Assembly (NCBI GenBank): GCA_027924585.1
Contig: BSBM01001138.1
Span: forward strand, 10,278,001 to 10,342,000
DNA from: Larix kaempferi
Lineage: Eukaryota > Streptophyta > Pinopsida > Pinales > Pinaceae
Reading direction: 5' to 3'
DNA: 64,000 nt
A model generated the notes under the pieces. The model made no database searches and was not told the origin of the DNA. It worked only from the letters and a program-made list of their open reading frames with translations. Each line of letters starts with the position of its first letter. The first letter of the stretch is position 1. Positions 1 through 10,938 of this stretch are shown here, one piece after another. The position numbers and the translations under genes were made by a program.

Positions 1-922
1 ACTGTCTTGGGCACTGTGCCAATGGTTTTGCTTGGGAACTGTGCTCTCAGAAATAAAAAATGACATCTCTTTCTCTCACTCTCTCTTCTCTCTTGTTGTC
101 TTCTCCTCTTTCAAAGTGTTTAAATAATCACTTAAACCCCTCCTAAACCCTAACTACCTTTAATAACCCTAACTTCCTGAATGAATGGCTAGGATTAAAA
201 AGATCTAAAGGGTCATCATTAATTGCACATTTAATTCCCTTTTAATAATAATTAAATGCAACTTGCTTAGGTGGGGTCTTCAAACCAGTAACAATGTGAA
301 TATAACATGAGGGGTAACACTGTGAATGTAAGAATTAGTTTACAAAACAGAAAAGTTAAATGATCTCTATAGAACATTCTTCATTTTCAGCAAAAAGTCT
401 AACATTGAATCTCTTGCTTCTAGTTTCATGGAGTAAAAGAAAGTAGGTCATCTGGTGTTTTGAGTATGGGGGGAAGAGAGGACTACAAATGGGTTACTGT
501 GATGTATGTATCATGTTGAAGGAGGAATGAGGTTTGGCACTTAATGATGTTGCTTCGCAAAAAAACACTTTTGATATGAAATAGGTGTTGCAGTGCCTTG
601 AGTGTTTTCCTCCTTGAAAGTCTCTTCTACGCTAGATGTTTAATTTTGTTTTGCATGTTCTCAAGATTTAGAGCTCTTTTGATTTGTGTGATAGTATCTC
701 ATCCCTTCACTTGTTCAAGATTTCTAGATTTGTCATTTGCAAAACCATTTTGGAGACTTAGAGATTTTGTTTCTAGACTCGTCCAATGAAATTCTTAGCG
801 TAGCAGGTCAGGTTGGGATCTTGCTTGGTGCTTAGTTTGGACTTGGGAACACAAGGGCAAGTGCATTGCTGAATTTTTGTGACTCTTGACATGTATGTTG
901 AGTAGGATGGGCATTTTCTTCT
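1..922. other. Unassigned AT-rich DNA, no gene seen
   Basis: I see no convincing coding region or recognisable mobile element. The first 180 bases hold a CT-rich stretch and a few scattered CCCTAA-like words, too few and irregular to be telomeric repeat. The stretch ends where an LTR-B copy begins with TGTTGTCACCC. The five bases before that LTR are CTTCT. Confidence 0.5.
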
Positions 923-3748
923 TGTTGTCACCCAAAATTGACATGCGTGTGCTGAAGCCCAAAAATAAGCACACCAACTCAATGACAACTTTGAAAAGAG
1001 CAACCAATGTCACCACACTCCTGTCTTCCTCGCTTTAGGTTGGCTCTTCTCCAACTCAAGGGGGGCTTCCCTAAGATAGGATCGCTAAGGCAGGTGCAAT
1101 AAAGGGGCAAGGTGAATCGAAGAGGCTGCCTTAGGGAAACGATTGTAGGATTGAAAGTAATTTGAACAAGTGATGGGAAAGAAGGGATGATCAGTCCTCG
1201 AGAAAAGACCAATGTCAGTATACCAGAAGGGAGAACAGATTCAAAAGAGAACTCAAGAGGGCCTTGCGTTATATTTAACTGGGGTGGAAAGATATCATGA
1301 TTGAGCAAACCCTGTTCAGTCTAGTGTAAACAACCAAATTTACTTCTTCATTTTCTAGCTGCGGGAGGTGCGCTGTAAACACAAAGGATCAATATCACAC
1401 AATCAACTGAGATAAAATGTGAAGATCAATACCCATATATGCATGCTTACAAAGGGAAAGAGACTAGCAACTGATGAGACCTTTCGCCTTCCAATGTGGT
1501 GGAAACACCCCTCTATGGCCACATCCACGAACACAGAAAAGAAAGAAGAAAAGCTAATAACATTCACACTTATTTAAATTCTCACAAGATCACGCCACAC
1601 ATCAACGAGAGTGCTCCATTATATCCAAAAACCCAACATGATTTTTCTATTAAGCTCAGTGGGAAAAAAACTACTCCCCACTTTTTTCATCTTTACAATG
1701 GAGAAGGTGGTCTCTTTAGAGACCCAAAAGCTCACCTACCTCTGAAATAAAAATAAAATAATATAATAATGGAGATAAAGTGAAAAAGGGTGATCATCAT
1801 AGATCCACACTTTTCTCCCAAACAAAAACAAAGACTTCAAACTATCTAACGGTGACTTTTCTAAGGGTTCCTATCTCCACGAATGAAGAGATACCCCAGA
1901 GCATTGGTCAAAACGGTGGACAGCTTGTCAAAGGTGGAAAACTTTATGTGATCTCCGGTGTTTATTGCGAATTGGTGTCATTTTTTGATAGCAGAGAAAA
2001 ATAGTGAACCCACCGTGTATTAACACGATGTTGTGACCAATAGCGGCCATATCCAAAATCCGATCCATAAAATTGTGGTCATGTTAGCAGCCACGAACTC
2101 AAAGGAAATCTCCACGTATCGAGAATGAAACCCAGGTGGTTACAACAGCGAACTCGCTCGAAGTGGAACTCATCCCACGACTCAGCTGCCAAGAGGAAAC
2201 ACGGGTAGGATGCCACGATTTCAGATTGACATCCGCTAGTTTTTCTGCCCGAACCAATGTATTGGAGGTTTGACTACCTCTTCTAGCTCGTAGTCTAGGA
2301 TCTGCATTCCATATGATCGGCTTCCAATGAAAGGTGGGTAGGTACTGCTACATGCAACCCAAGTCGGTGATCTAGCTCATCGGGCATTTAACCCTGTACT
2401 CGGCTGCCAAAAAAGGAAACTGAAACTTAGGGTCCATGCTTCACGCGAAGAGGTGTGCCCAGGTTTGAGTCACGGACTGTTGAAGTAGCAATGAATTACG
2501 TCCAAATGGCAACTGAGAGGAGTCCTTACACAGTTTCAAGGAAAAAATATGGAACATCCATAAAAACAATTGTGTCTGATATGGAATGGGCAACCAATCC
2601 ATTCGGCTGTCAATGACAAAACCTTATGACGTGACCTCCGATCAATTTATGCTCGCTCCAAAACTCACCGTGATATGAGGATATACCTCGGCACCAAAAC
2701 TGACCTCGACTTATCATAAGTTGCACTCCATATCGTTGGCGCTCAATCTCGACCAGTGATGATCTGCAAAACCTAATCTCATAATTGCATCCTTTAACAC
2801 CGAAACCGAGCGGATTTTCTTCTGTCTTCCACTCTTGCGATGACTTCTGAATTATCATGCCTGCTGCAAAATGCACATCAGCAATTGTGTATCACCCACC
2901 TTGAAGAAAGAAGGGACAAATGATCCATGCATCTGTCTCCCCGATTACAGATGCTGCAGCATCTGCTTCCTCTGGAAAATGCCCATGACGTGTCGAGTCT
3001 CCTCTTAGAACAACTGTGTAACCAATATTTTCAACAGGTGCAGCTGCACTATTTACATTTTTTGCAAATCTCCTTGGTTAACAGGATTGCCTTCTCAGAA
3101 CTTAGAGCTCTAGAATTCGTTATAATAAAAACAAAAACATGAAGGCCTTATTCTGAACTGTTGAACAAGGGACTCGATGCTCCAATACAGTAACTCTATG
3201 GACAGTTTGTGTTCCAGTTGGGTCATCATCAAGCACAACTAATACTTTTGCAACTCCATTATCCTCCAGTCTATGAATCTCTTCAGTCGGGTCCACATGC
3301 CATGGAAGAGACTTCAATGTCTCTTTTTGGGAAGAACAGGAAGTTTGGCTTCAACATTCACTCCAGTTAGTTTCTTAAATATCTTAACCAGCAGCATCAT
3401 CCTATCGACCTCAACCGTTTCTCTAGTTCTTTTATAAAGCCTGGTGATACTGTGGAACATAATATTATTGATGCCCCACCTGACAAAACTGCAACTGCCC
3501 CTCCATCTCCAAACAGTACACTTTCAGCCTGCTTTTCATTAGTGACCATAATTATGAGAACCTGAGGATATTCTGACTGTTGGTTTGCAAAAATTTCCTC
3601 TTGCTGCGCCTGTGATATATTACTTCATGTTTGTAGTCCTTATAACAGGCATCAAACATGCCCTCTTTTACCCCTAAAACAAAAAGGAAAGCAAGGTATA
3701 GGCCAGCTTCCTCCACTCTACACATGTTTCATTGCTGCTGTGTGAACA
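923..3748 (-). mobile_element. LTR-B copy 1 (old, 2826 bp), carries host-gene fragment
   Basis: On the minus strand this runs from TGTTCACAC (at 3748) to GACAACA (at 923). The first ~400 bases of the forward strand are clearly similar to 12851 onward and 56721 onward, including the words GACATGCGTGT and GGATCGCTAAGGCAGGT. Just outside the 3748 end lies the minus-strand sequence CAGGGG, the position of the polypurine tract next to the 59669 end of the young copy. This is therefore probably the 3' LTR of a decayed gag-only element, with its internal region mostly lost beyond about 3790. The U3 half contains a captured gene fragment (2865-3565). The LTR is CpG-rich in the middle. Confidence 0.75.
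2865..3565 (-). pseudogene. Captured fragment of plant 3-hydroxyisobutyrate dehydrogenase/DUF1537/class II aldolase fusion gene
   Basis: Read on the minus strand, short frames match the large plant fusion protein typified by Arabidopsis At1g18270, annotated as a ketose-bisphosphate aldolase class-II family protein. In order they are: a dehydrogenase segment with IIMVTNEKQAESVLFGDGG and STVSPGFIKELEKRL; a segment KKLTGVNVEAKLPVL; the start of the DUF1537 kinase domain with the signature VLVVLDDDPTGTQTVH; and GYTVVLRGDST followed by DAWIICPFFLQGG. As I recall the family protein, about 170 residues between the first two segments are missing. No intron is visible where the segments run on. Several single-base frameshifts and an in-frame TGA after QGG make it non-functional. 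It lies wholly inside the U3 of an LTR, so it is a transduplicated fragment rather than a gene. Family identification is from recognition of these motifs. Confidence 0.8.
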
Positions 3749-5277
3749 CCCCTGTATAGTGGGGTGATAACACTTCTCAAGGGATCTTTGGGACGTTGAG
3801 GCTAATTTTTGGAAGGAATGGCTAGTGTTATTCCGACAGAGGAGCCTTCTTTCTATTGTTAATAGAGTCATCAAAGACTTCATTGGGTTAAATCTTATAG
3901 TGGACTTATGTTGGACATTGATATCTTTGGTCCTCCGTGGAGAGATAGGGCGTGGGTATTTGGTCTCATTGTCAATGACTTGACTCCAGAAACTTTACTC
4001 CCTATTATAGCAAAATTATGCCCTTGCGGCCGCTCTCAATGGTCGTTGGGATTCTTTCGTTCAAGAGGACGTGTGGATTATTTTACCTTAACGACACATT
4101 GCTGCCATTGAGGATAATCATTGTTACACATAATCTGATTGCAGGTTATTCATAAGGTTTTTACTCCTGGATCTTGTCGAAAGGATTCTTTCTGAATAAG
4201 TGTTTCTCCTTTATTTGTCTTGGACTTGATAATTTCTATGTTGGGGTTGCCTATCACAATATTTTACATTAACTCACACTAATAGGACACTTGTAATATG
4301 TGTTTGAATAGGTGTTATTACATTTAAGAATTAATGTAGACTGATTTTTTCTTGTAGCATGTTTCCCAAACTTAAAGTTTTTCTTGCAACATGTTTCCTA
4401 AACTAAAATTTTAAATCACTTAATTTAGGTAGTGAAAGGCAGCATTGTTTTTACATCTATATATAAGGTATTTGGGAAATTATGGGTTCTCTCTATTTTA
4501 TATGGGTAAGATATTACTGTAAGGTAAGAGTTTTACACTAAATTTTAGACAGTAAATTGTTTCTATTTAGCCATTTAAATATACTTTTGTCAGTGATTTG
4601 GTATAAATGTTCTGATTATGTTCTTTTTGTGTGTAGTTGCCATGTAGATCGATCCACTTTCGTGAGTCAATGATTAAAGTTGAGAAAGATGAAAACTATG
4701 TTGGTTGCCAAAGCATCAACTCTTTGGAAATTTGTGGAACCAGGTAAGATATCATTATATTATATGATTTCTGTGTTTTGCCTATTTGCATAATGTTATA
4801 AGTAACACAGTAATTAAATGTCCTATGAATTGATATATTGAACCATAATGCACAATAAAATTTACACAATAAAATTGGAGTATTAAGTGCAGACAAGTTA
4901 GTTAAGAATACCATATAGGGAAAATTAAAATCAATAAAAAAGGTCTAGTAGTAAAATAAAGGAGATAGACAACAATTTAATTGGTCTGTATGCATTTGGG
5001 AATGTTTGCAACAGTTTTATGTGTTTGTATAGGTTAAATTGTCATAGATGAATAGGTGAAAACATGAAAGGGAAATGGGAATTTAGTAATTTATATTTCC
5101 TATACAAGCTTGATTTTCATAATATTGCTAATAATGTGGCATATGGACATTATGGAAATATGTTGAAAATCACTAGGGATAGTTTGAAGATTGAATGTCT
5201 TACACATATCAAGTAGATTATTTTATTTTGAAGATATTTGATGTACTTGCAAGCCCTAGATATTGTAATGAACATAA
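3749..5277. other. Unassigned AT-rich DNA with one exon-like segment
   Basis: The first ~40 bases resemble the 3' internal end of the LTR-B element (polypurine tract, then GGTGATAAC). Beyond that I recognise nothing. Bases 4637-4743 form a stop-free block bounded by a pyrimidine-rich stretch ending in AG and by a GTAAGA donor-like site, encoding roughly 35 residues that I do not recognise. A second short open stretch lies near 3908-4111. The rest is AT-rich and low in coding potential. Confidence 0.4.
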
Positions 5278-5838
5278 TGTTGAAATATTGTATCTTCGAA
5301 GAATATTCTATTGTATTTTATTATTGTAAGTCATTCAAAGATGTTTTATTCCTCCGTCGAGATGTTATTATTGTATTTGGTCATCATAGAGTCTTGAGGT
5401 AAAACCTCCTTTGTAAGTCGGGTCAATAGAACCCTCCAGAAAGTAATATTATATTGTTTTGAGTCTTCCTAGGTAAGTCGACCTAGTTAAGTTTGTTGGG
5501 GCCGACCTAGTTAGTGAAAAAGTCAAGTGGAAGATAAAAGTATAAATAGGAGTGATGTGCTCCTCATTTGGACACACACACTGACTTGTGTAATTCGCAT
5601 ATGAGAGAGAGATATAGATATCTGCAAGGAGAAGGAGCACTTGTTTGGGGTTTGTCTTTGTACTTTTGATGATCTATATTGAGGAAGTTTTGCTGGGTTT
5701 TCTTCCCCTAGAGGGTTTTCCAAGATAAATTTGTGTCTATCTTGTGATTGTGTTTCTTTCAGTGATCTTGTATATGCTATTATTGTGAATTTGAATCGAA
5801 TACTGATGTTATCTATCTTAGCATATTGAATCTTAACA
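5278..5838 (+). mobile_element. LTR-E, 5' LTR of a copia element
   Basis: A 561-bp LTR starting TGTTGAAATATT and ending ATCTTAACA, so TGTT...AACA ends. It is followed directly by a primer-binding site complementary to initiator tRNA-Met. It has a TATA box (TATAAATA) at 5541-5548. It is related to the solo LTR at 44174-44762: both share the AAGTCG...GGCCGAC word pair upstream of the TATA box and the TCCGTCGA/TCGGAG motif near the start. A gag start follows at 6248. Confidence 0.85.
5541..5548 (+). promoter_or_regulatory. TATA box of LTR-E
   Basis: TATAAATA sits 263 bases into the 561-bp LTR, a usual U3/R boundary position. The same TATAAATA is found on the minus strand at 44468-44475 in the related solo LTR. 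Confidence 0.6.
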
Positions 5839-5852
5839 TGGTATTAGAGCTA
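5839..5852 (+). other. Primer-binding site, initiator tRNA-Met type
   Basis: TGGTATTAGAGCTA begins directly after the LTR end. It differs by one base in its first 12 from TGGTATCAGAGC, the common copia primer site complementary to plant initiator tRNA-Met. Confidence 0.85.
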
Positions 5853-6247
5853 GCCTGAATATGACAACTTTCACAAGGTGAAACTCTCTCTCTTCTCCCT
5901 CCAGCAAGAAATTAGGGTTTCTGTCAAAGTTGGAATTTTGGAAATCTGATTGCATAGAAAGTTGCGCCTCCCTAGGGCGCATCTATTGAGCCCTAGATTG
6001 AAATTTTTGAGAGGGTAGATCTTCGGGAAAGTCAAACCCTAGTTTGACTTTGGACCAGAAAATTGCAAAAAACCTGGAAACTTCAGAAACTGTAGATCAG
6101 AATTTCGCAAGTCAATTTTGAGAGGTGAAAATTTGGAATCTCCAGAAACCTAGTGTACCAGTCAATTCGCCTCAGTCAAGCGCATCTCCTAGTAAGGTCT
6201 GTTCTGCATTTTGAGAAATTTCATTTTTTGGTGACCTCTTGGATAAG

Positions 6248-6314
6248 ATGACCCCAAGCAAAAAGCTTGAGGATAAGCTAGAAGGCATAGAGAATTTCGA
6301 GCATGGAAATATAG
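6248..6314 (+). pseudogene. Copia gag N-terminus, truncated
   Basis: An ATG opens a frame reading MTPSKKLEDKLEGIENF. This aligns with the start of the copia gag at 43360 on the minus strand (LEDKLKGDDNFRAWKYRI). A one-base frameshift follows ENF. After about 67 bases the frame is cut by a copia-like LTR-D in the other orientation. The gag lies 410 bases downstream of LTR-E and its primer site, as expected for an element leader. Only the first ~22 codons remain. Confidence 0.75.
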
Positions 6315-7355
6315 GATTGTAAATATTTGATTCAGAGATCACTACTCCCTCTGAATACCCCTGAGATCTCAAGCAGTTTGAGTCTCGATATCAATACATA
6401 CGCAAATAAGTATAAACTCAACTGCTAGATTTGCATTACCAAACTGAAACACATGCAATCACACAAAGAACACCAAATATACCCTGGAAACCCCAACTTG
6501 GGAAAACCATAAAACTGTGGGGCTATCTTCTCTCTCGAGCCCAATGCATATATATATATAAATGGACAAGTACAATACAGTATTACCTCAAAGGTAACTC
6601 AATCCCTGAACCGGACAGACTCTAGATTTGCATGCATCAGCTGATGCATGCACTCGAAGAGTAAGCCCTAATTGGTAAACTGGATCTGAGTGTCTGTGTA
6701 GGTGCCTTTGACTGATCTGCCTCTCTATATCACACTGCTTTGATATGCTCTCTCTGAAGACTGCCCTCTGAAGAATGCGACCTCCACTACATGCAGAAGT
6801 GTGCCCTCCCCTCTGGATCTCTGATGCTCGTACCGGACCGGATCTCAGCAGATTTGAGCGCTGATCATCCCTAACCTTCCTCAAATGCTTAGGCAAGGCT
6901 ATCCTGGAAGTCTCAGACTCTGAATCGGTCGATCTGGCTCCAAATGAGCTTCTCCCTCCTTGGGAAATGCGCCCTCCTCCAAGTGAACACGTCCTCCTCT
7001 AATTTGAGCAAAAATCTCACTGATGAGCTATCTCAACTCAGTACTGGGTGACTAGTGACTCTGGAGTTGAAGGTCACTGATCCAACTCAGATCTGACCTC
7101 CCTAGCTCCTGCAATAGCTCCTCTCTTTCTCAGAAAGTCGCCCTGCATGCACAAGTTCGCCCTCCTCACTCCAACACTATCACTCTCTGATAACACAACT
7201 GAGCAACCTCATCCGGTGACCCCTTGCCTCTATAAATAATCTCACTGATGAATTAGGTTTACCAAAACCCTAATTCTCGATGCATGGAAAAGTCACTTTT
7301 GCAAGCATCCAATGATCGTTGATAAGTCATGCAAAACTCATGAATGCAAAGGTCA
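6315..7355 (-). mobile_element. LTR-D (copia-like LTR), about 1.04 kb
   Basis: On the minus strand it starts near TGACCTTTGC (7355) and ends ...AAATATTTACA (6315), immediately inside the copia gag. The minus strand has a TATA-like run (TATATATATA, about 6549-6560). Downstream is the word GTTTTCCCAAGTTGGGG, typical of R/U5 regions of plant copia LTRs. It contains a perfect 24-bp palindrome at 6629-6652. A fragment of the same family lies at 33700-33845. I could not confirm a target-site duplication, so the exact ends are tentative. Confidence 0.55.
6629..6652. repeat. 24-bp perfect palindrome in LTR-D
   Basis: Two inverted 12-base halves with no spacer, TGCATGCATCAG followed by CTGATGCATGCA. 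The identical palindrome recurs at 33774-33797 in another, diverged LTR-D fragment in the opposite orientation. It lies upstream of the TATA-like run in the LTR. Confidence 0.9.
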
Positions 7356-9117
7356 TGTTACCAACTATTTTGTACATTGGTTGAACTTCCATTGGCCGCC
7401 AGTGGTTGAACATGATCCATGTTCATATCCAGAGTATCAGAAGTTCAGGTTTTCAGACTTAGCCAACTTTGGCTAGCCATTTTTATTTTTGTGGTGAAAT
7501 GACCATGTCCCATGGGGTTTTTGTAATAAAGTGTGGTAGTAGGGGGTCTTGAGTGGCTCGGTTCCCTAAGACTTGACAGTCAACTAAGGTATTCCAAGGA
7601 GTTTTTTCACTTGTCAATTATGCCTTGCCTTTAGCCGAGTAATAATCGATGAGTTTTTCTCCTGCTTCCTCCAAAGCTGGAATGCCCGATTTTGACAGTT
7701 AGGCCTTGGAGGGTTATTAGAGTCCAACAGTTAAATATGAACCTACTAAACACTATTTGTATGTCCTATGGTCATTTCCTAGGTCCCTAGGTACTTTTAA
7801 AAATTCGTCCGATTTTTTTTTACCGGACACGTTGGATTTTTATTTTTTATTATTTTTAATAATTAAAATTTTCAATTAATTAAGCCATTTTACTATGGTT
7901 TAATTGAAAAATTTCGAAATGTAATAATTAAGTGGTTTGGGGGTGGAATTTGGCAAATAAGTGATCATTTTCTAAGCCAAAGTGTCCAGTTAACCCCTAA
8001 ACCCACTTATCCTAAGTTTCAGACATTTATTTGGCCTTGTAATTAAATATTTCCTCAAAATCAATAAATGAGGAATATTTAATTAAAATATTCAGAAAAT
8101 AATAAATTGGAGAAAATCCAATTCTCTCCAAAAAAGACCAAATTGAATAAAACAAAGAGTCAGATGACATGGAAAGAGGCATTTAAGATGATTCTAATCA
8201 TCACCTACCAGCTTCAGATCAACATCGGAGCACTAGAGATGACTGTTCCTTGGGATTTGCGCCCTCCTCTCTTGCTTGGGCGAATTTGTGAGTTGGAAGC
8301 ATGCTGTTGGTTGGGTGATAACTTCAATGAAGAGTGGTGGGCGCCTTGCCTAGGTGGAGGCCACCTCACCACTCACACCTACTAGAGCACTCAGTTAACT
8401 ATTCAATCAAGCTTATGTGCTCTCCTCCTATTGGGAATTTCGCATGGCTTGGCTCTCTCTTCACCAATTCGACCTAGGCTTTTGGTGCTCTCTCATTGTA
8501 TAAATAAGAGGTGTTGCCTCCATATTTTGGGTGGATCATTTGTGCAAGAAACCTCTGGTATTTTTCATGTGTAATGCTTGATGCTATTTGGCATGCAAGT
8601 TGGAATAAAGTGAAGGATTTGGAGGTCAAATAGTGTGCAAATCTTTCGTGGCTTGTGTCTAAATTGAGGTGAAATCTACGTAGTGCTTCAATTCTTTATG
8701 CATTTGTTTATGATCTTAGCTTAAGAAGGATAAAATTCTAATCCAAAGAATAGATATTTGTAGTTACAATTTATCTATTTGTGCAAGGTTATGCAAGATT
8801 TAGGAGTTGCATTTTGTAGTCGGTTATACTTGTGCACTCGTAGTTTTGCTTAGCTAAACATACTAAGATCTAATCACTTGTTTGGAGTTTGTTTATCTTG
8901 GCAGAGCATCATAAGGCAAAGTGAGTTTGGGAGTTCGGTTGCATCCCCTTCTTCTTTGCCACATTTTATGCTAATGATTTTTGTCATACAGTAAATCATC
9001 TCCACCATCAAAAGATAAAATTTCTCTCTCTTGGTTACTACAAGCGGATCACAATCTCAAAGGTTCTCATCTATCTTGATTTTCGCTTTTTATTAAAGAG
9101 TGCATTTCTTTCAAAGT
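7356..9117 (+). mobile_element. LTR-A copy, 3'-truncated
   Basis: Begins TGTTACCAACTATTTTGTAC, the family start also seen at 19580, 29563 and (minus) 34367. It shares the U3 words GGAGTTTTTTCAC, TCCTCCAAAGCTGGAATGC and GGGTTATTAG with 19580 onward. It has a TATA box at 8499-8506 and a polyadenylation-like GAATAAAGTG near 8613. Similarity fades before about 9120, where a gypsy gag fragment on the other strand begins, so the long U5 part is missing. Confidence 0.75.
8499..8506 (+). promoter_or_regulatory. TATA box of LTR-A
   Basis: TATAAATA, preceded by TCTCTCATTG, at the same relative place as the TATATATT at 30579 in another LTR-A copy. The AATAAA-like signal follows about 110 bases later. 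Confidence 0.5.
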
Positions 9118-9159
9118 CATAATTAGTAAATCTTGCACTTCTTTGGCCAAGTAGATCAA

Positions 9160-9664
9160 AGTTTCTTAGCTTTGATCTACTTCTTTGGTCTAGATCTATT
9201 TTTATATCAGGCTCGCTTAAAACCTACTCATTGCTTCTACCCTCTGGAAAACCATGTTCTTGAACATAGCATGCAAAGTAACAAGTGGATTCCTCATGGA
9301 AATATTTACATGCCCTACAGAAGGGTGTATAGTTCTCAACCATGTTAGCAGCCTCCAATTGGTTGGGAGGCCACTTTTCATGGTTAGGACCTTTCATTGG
9401 CTAGTTTGTTTTTTGAGGGTAGTTTCTCTGAATAGGTAGAGTCTGAGATCTTTCCACGGCAATGACCCGCTTCTGCATTTCTTTTAATTGAGCAAGATGT
9501 TTCATTTCGATGTTTTCCAAATTCTCGCTCATCTCCAACATCTTTCTCTCATAGATATCCTTTTGGGAAAATGAATCCTTTGTTAGACACAATGACTCAC
9601 TGAGAGGGAGGGGTGGATCAGTGAGCCTACACTTAATCCAAATTTGAACTTCAATCTCTATCAA
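9160..9664 (-). pseudogene. Gypsy gag C-terminal fragment with zinc knuckle
   Basis: The minus strand encodes a charged helical stretch (ERKMLEMSENLENIEMKHL) followed by a CCHC knuckle-like motif, CRACKYFHEESTC, in the spacing C-x2-C-x3-H-x4-C. This resembles the gag C-terminus of plant Ty3/gypsy elements, where the knuckle binds RNA. The frame is continuous apart from two TAG codons, one ending at 9401 and one near 9229. Protease, reverse transcriptase and integrase are absent nearby. It adjoins a truncated LTR-A in the other orientation, so the link between them is unclear. Confidence 0.65.
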
Positions 9665-9729
9665 TCATTATTTCTTACTCACTTCAATACCATATTCATC
9701 AATAAACTATATCAACTAAGCACATGTCA

Positions 9730-10081
9730 TGTTGCACGAAATTGCAAGTAGTCAGTGCTCTTCGGTGTATCGTGACAACAGACTAATCGCCTCTCGTGGA
9801 TCCTTGAAATCTGGCGGTGGTGAGTTTACCAATCACCCGCGGGTTTTGGTGTAACGGCAGCCGTACTACCAACAATTGGTATTAGAGCTAGAGGTCACGA
9901 GTTCGATACACACTCGGCTAACGCTGAGGGGGAGATTGTTGCACGAAATTGCAAGTAGTCAGCGCTCCCCGGTGTATCGTGACAAAGGACTAATCGCCTC
10001 TCGTGGATCCTTGAAATCTGGCGGTGGTGAGTTTACCAATCACTTGTGGGTTTGGGTGTAACGGCAGCCGTACTACCAACA
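9730..10081 (+). mobile_element. Complete TRIM (miniature LTR retrotransposon), 352 bp
   Basis: Two 145-bp direct repeats (9730-9874 and 9937-10081), each TGTTGCACG...CTACCAACA, flank a 62-bp internal segment. That segment opens with an initiator-Met type primer site (TGGTATTAGAGCTA, 9877-9890) and closes with a polypurine tract (GAGGGGGAGA, 9926-9935). A perfect 5-bp target-site duplication, TGTCA, lies at 9725-9729 and 10082-10086. I count about nine differences between the two LTRs (~6%), mostly C/T transitions, so it is not recent. It encodes no protein and needs all functions in trans. Confidence 0.93.
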
Positions 10082-10099
10082 TGTCATTCATCAATTAAA

Positions 10100-10860
10100 A
10101 ACATATCATCATCAACACATTGCACAAGAGACACATGATATAGTTTTGTAATCTTTTGTATTTGGTTCAACGGCTACAACCGTGAGGCAATTCAACACCA
10201 ACTGAAATAAAAGAGTACCAACTCTTTATCTAGGACCCTGCCTAGTTCTTCTTAGATCCTACTAAGAAGTGGATACAAGACCCTGCTTGTGTTTACAAGT
10301 ACATTTCTGTACAAGACCCAGCTTGCAAATTATATGTACATATACATTACACTTGTCAACACTGTCTTGTCATCACTGTCACATCCTGTCCAATCATCAA
10401 CTGCAGCACTTGTCTCTTCTCCATCTTCATACTGTCTTCAACATTGATCATCATCAAGCCCAAATTCACATCATTCAACACATCTTTTCTGTCCAAGAGT
10501 ACATCATAATTCTGTCCAGCATATCAGCATTTTATCTAGGAGATCATCTTCAACATCACATCTTTATTCAATCATTCATTAGCATTCTGTCTTCAAGGAG
10601 TACATCATCTGTCTGTTCAGCATATCAACATCATCATTGTCCATGAAAACATCATTACCATTCTGTCCATTCTGGGCACATCAACATTTTGTCCATAAGA
10701 TCATCATCAATCTGTCCTTTAGCAACACATGTTTTCTATCATAATTCCGTGGAGTATGTCTACATTATGTCGCCCCAGAAAACTTCATCAAACTGTCCAC
10801 AACATTCAATGTTACTACCAAGCATCATGTCTTCATCTTAGCCAACCAAAAAGGAGATAA
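10100..10860. repeat. Degenerate CTGTCC / ATCATC-rich repeat
   Basis: The words CTGTCC, CATCATC and CATATCAACAT recur irregularly about every 25-60 bases. The composition is strongly C/T/A with little G on the forward strand. A 125-codon open frame here reflects this composition (Ser/His/Ile-rich), not a gene. I cannot assign it to a family. Confidence 0.5.
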
Positions 10861-10938
10861 ACAGAAATTGATATACTGCTGCTCCTGTTGTAGCTACCGA
10901 ATTGTCATCAATCTGACCCGAAAACAAAGCTTGCTCTT

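Noticed and set aside
130-180. CCCTAA-like words suggesting telomeric repeat
   Set aside because: Only three or four irregular occurrences in AT-rich DNA, with no tandem array.
10269-10646. 125-codon frame rich in Ser, His and Ile
   Set aside because: Produced by a C/T/A-rich degenerate repeat lacking G; no domain, and no support from context.
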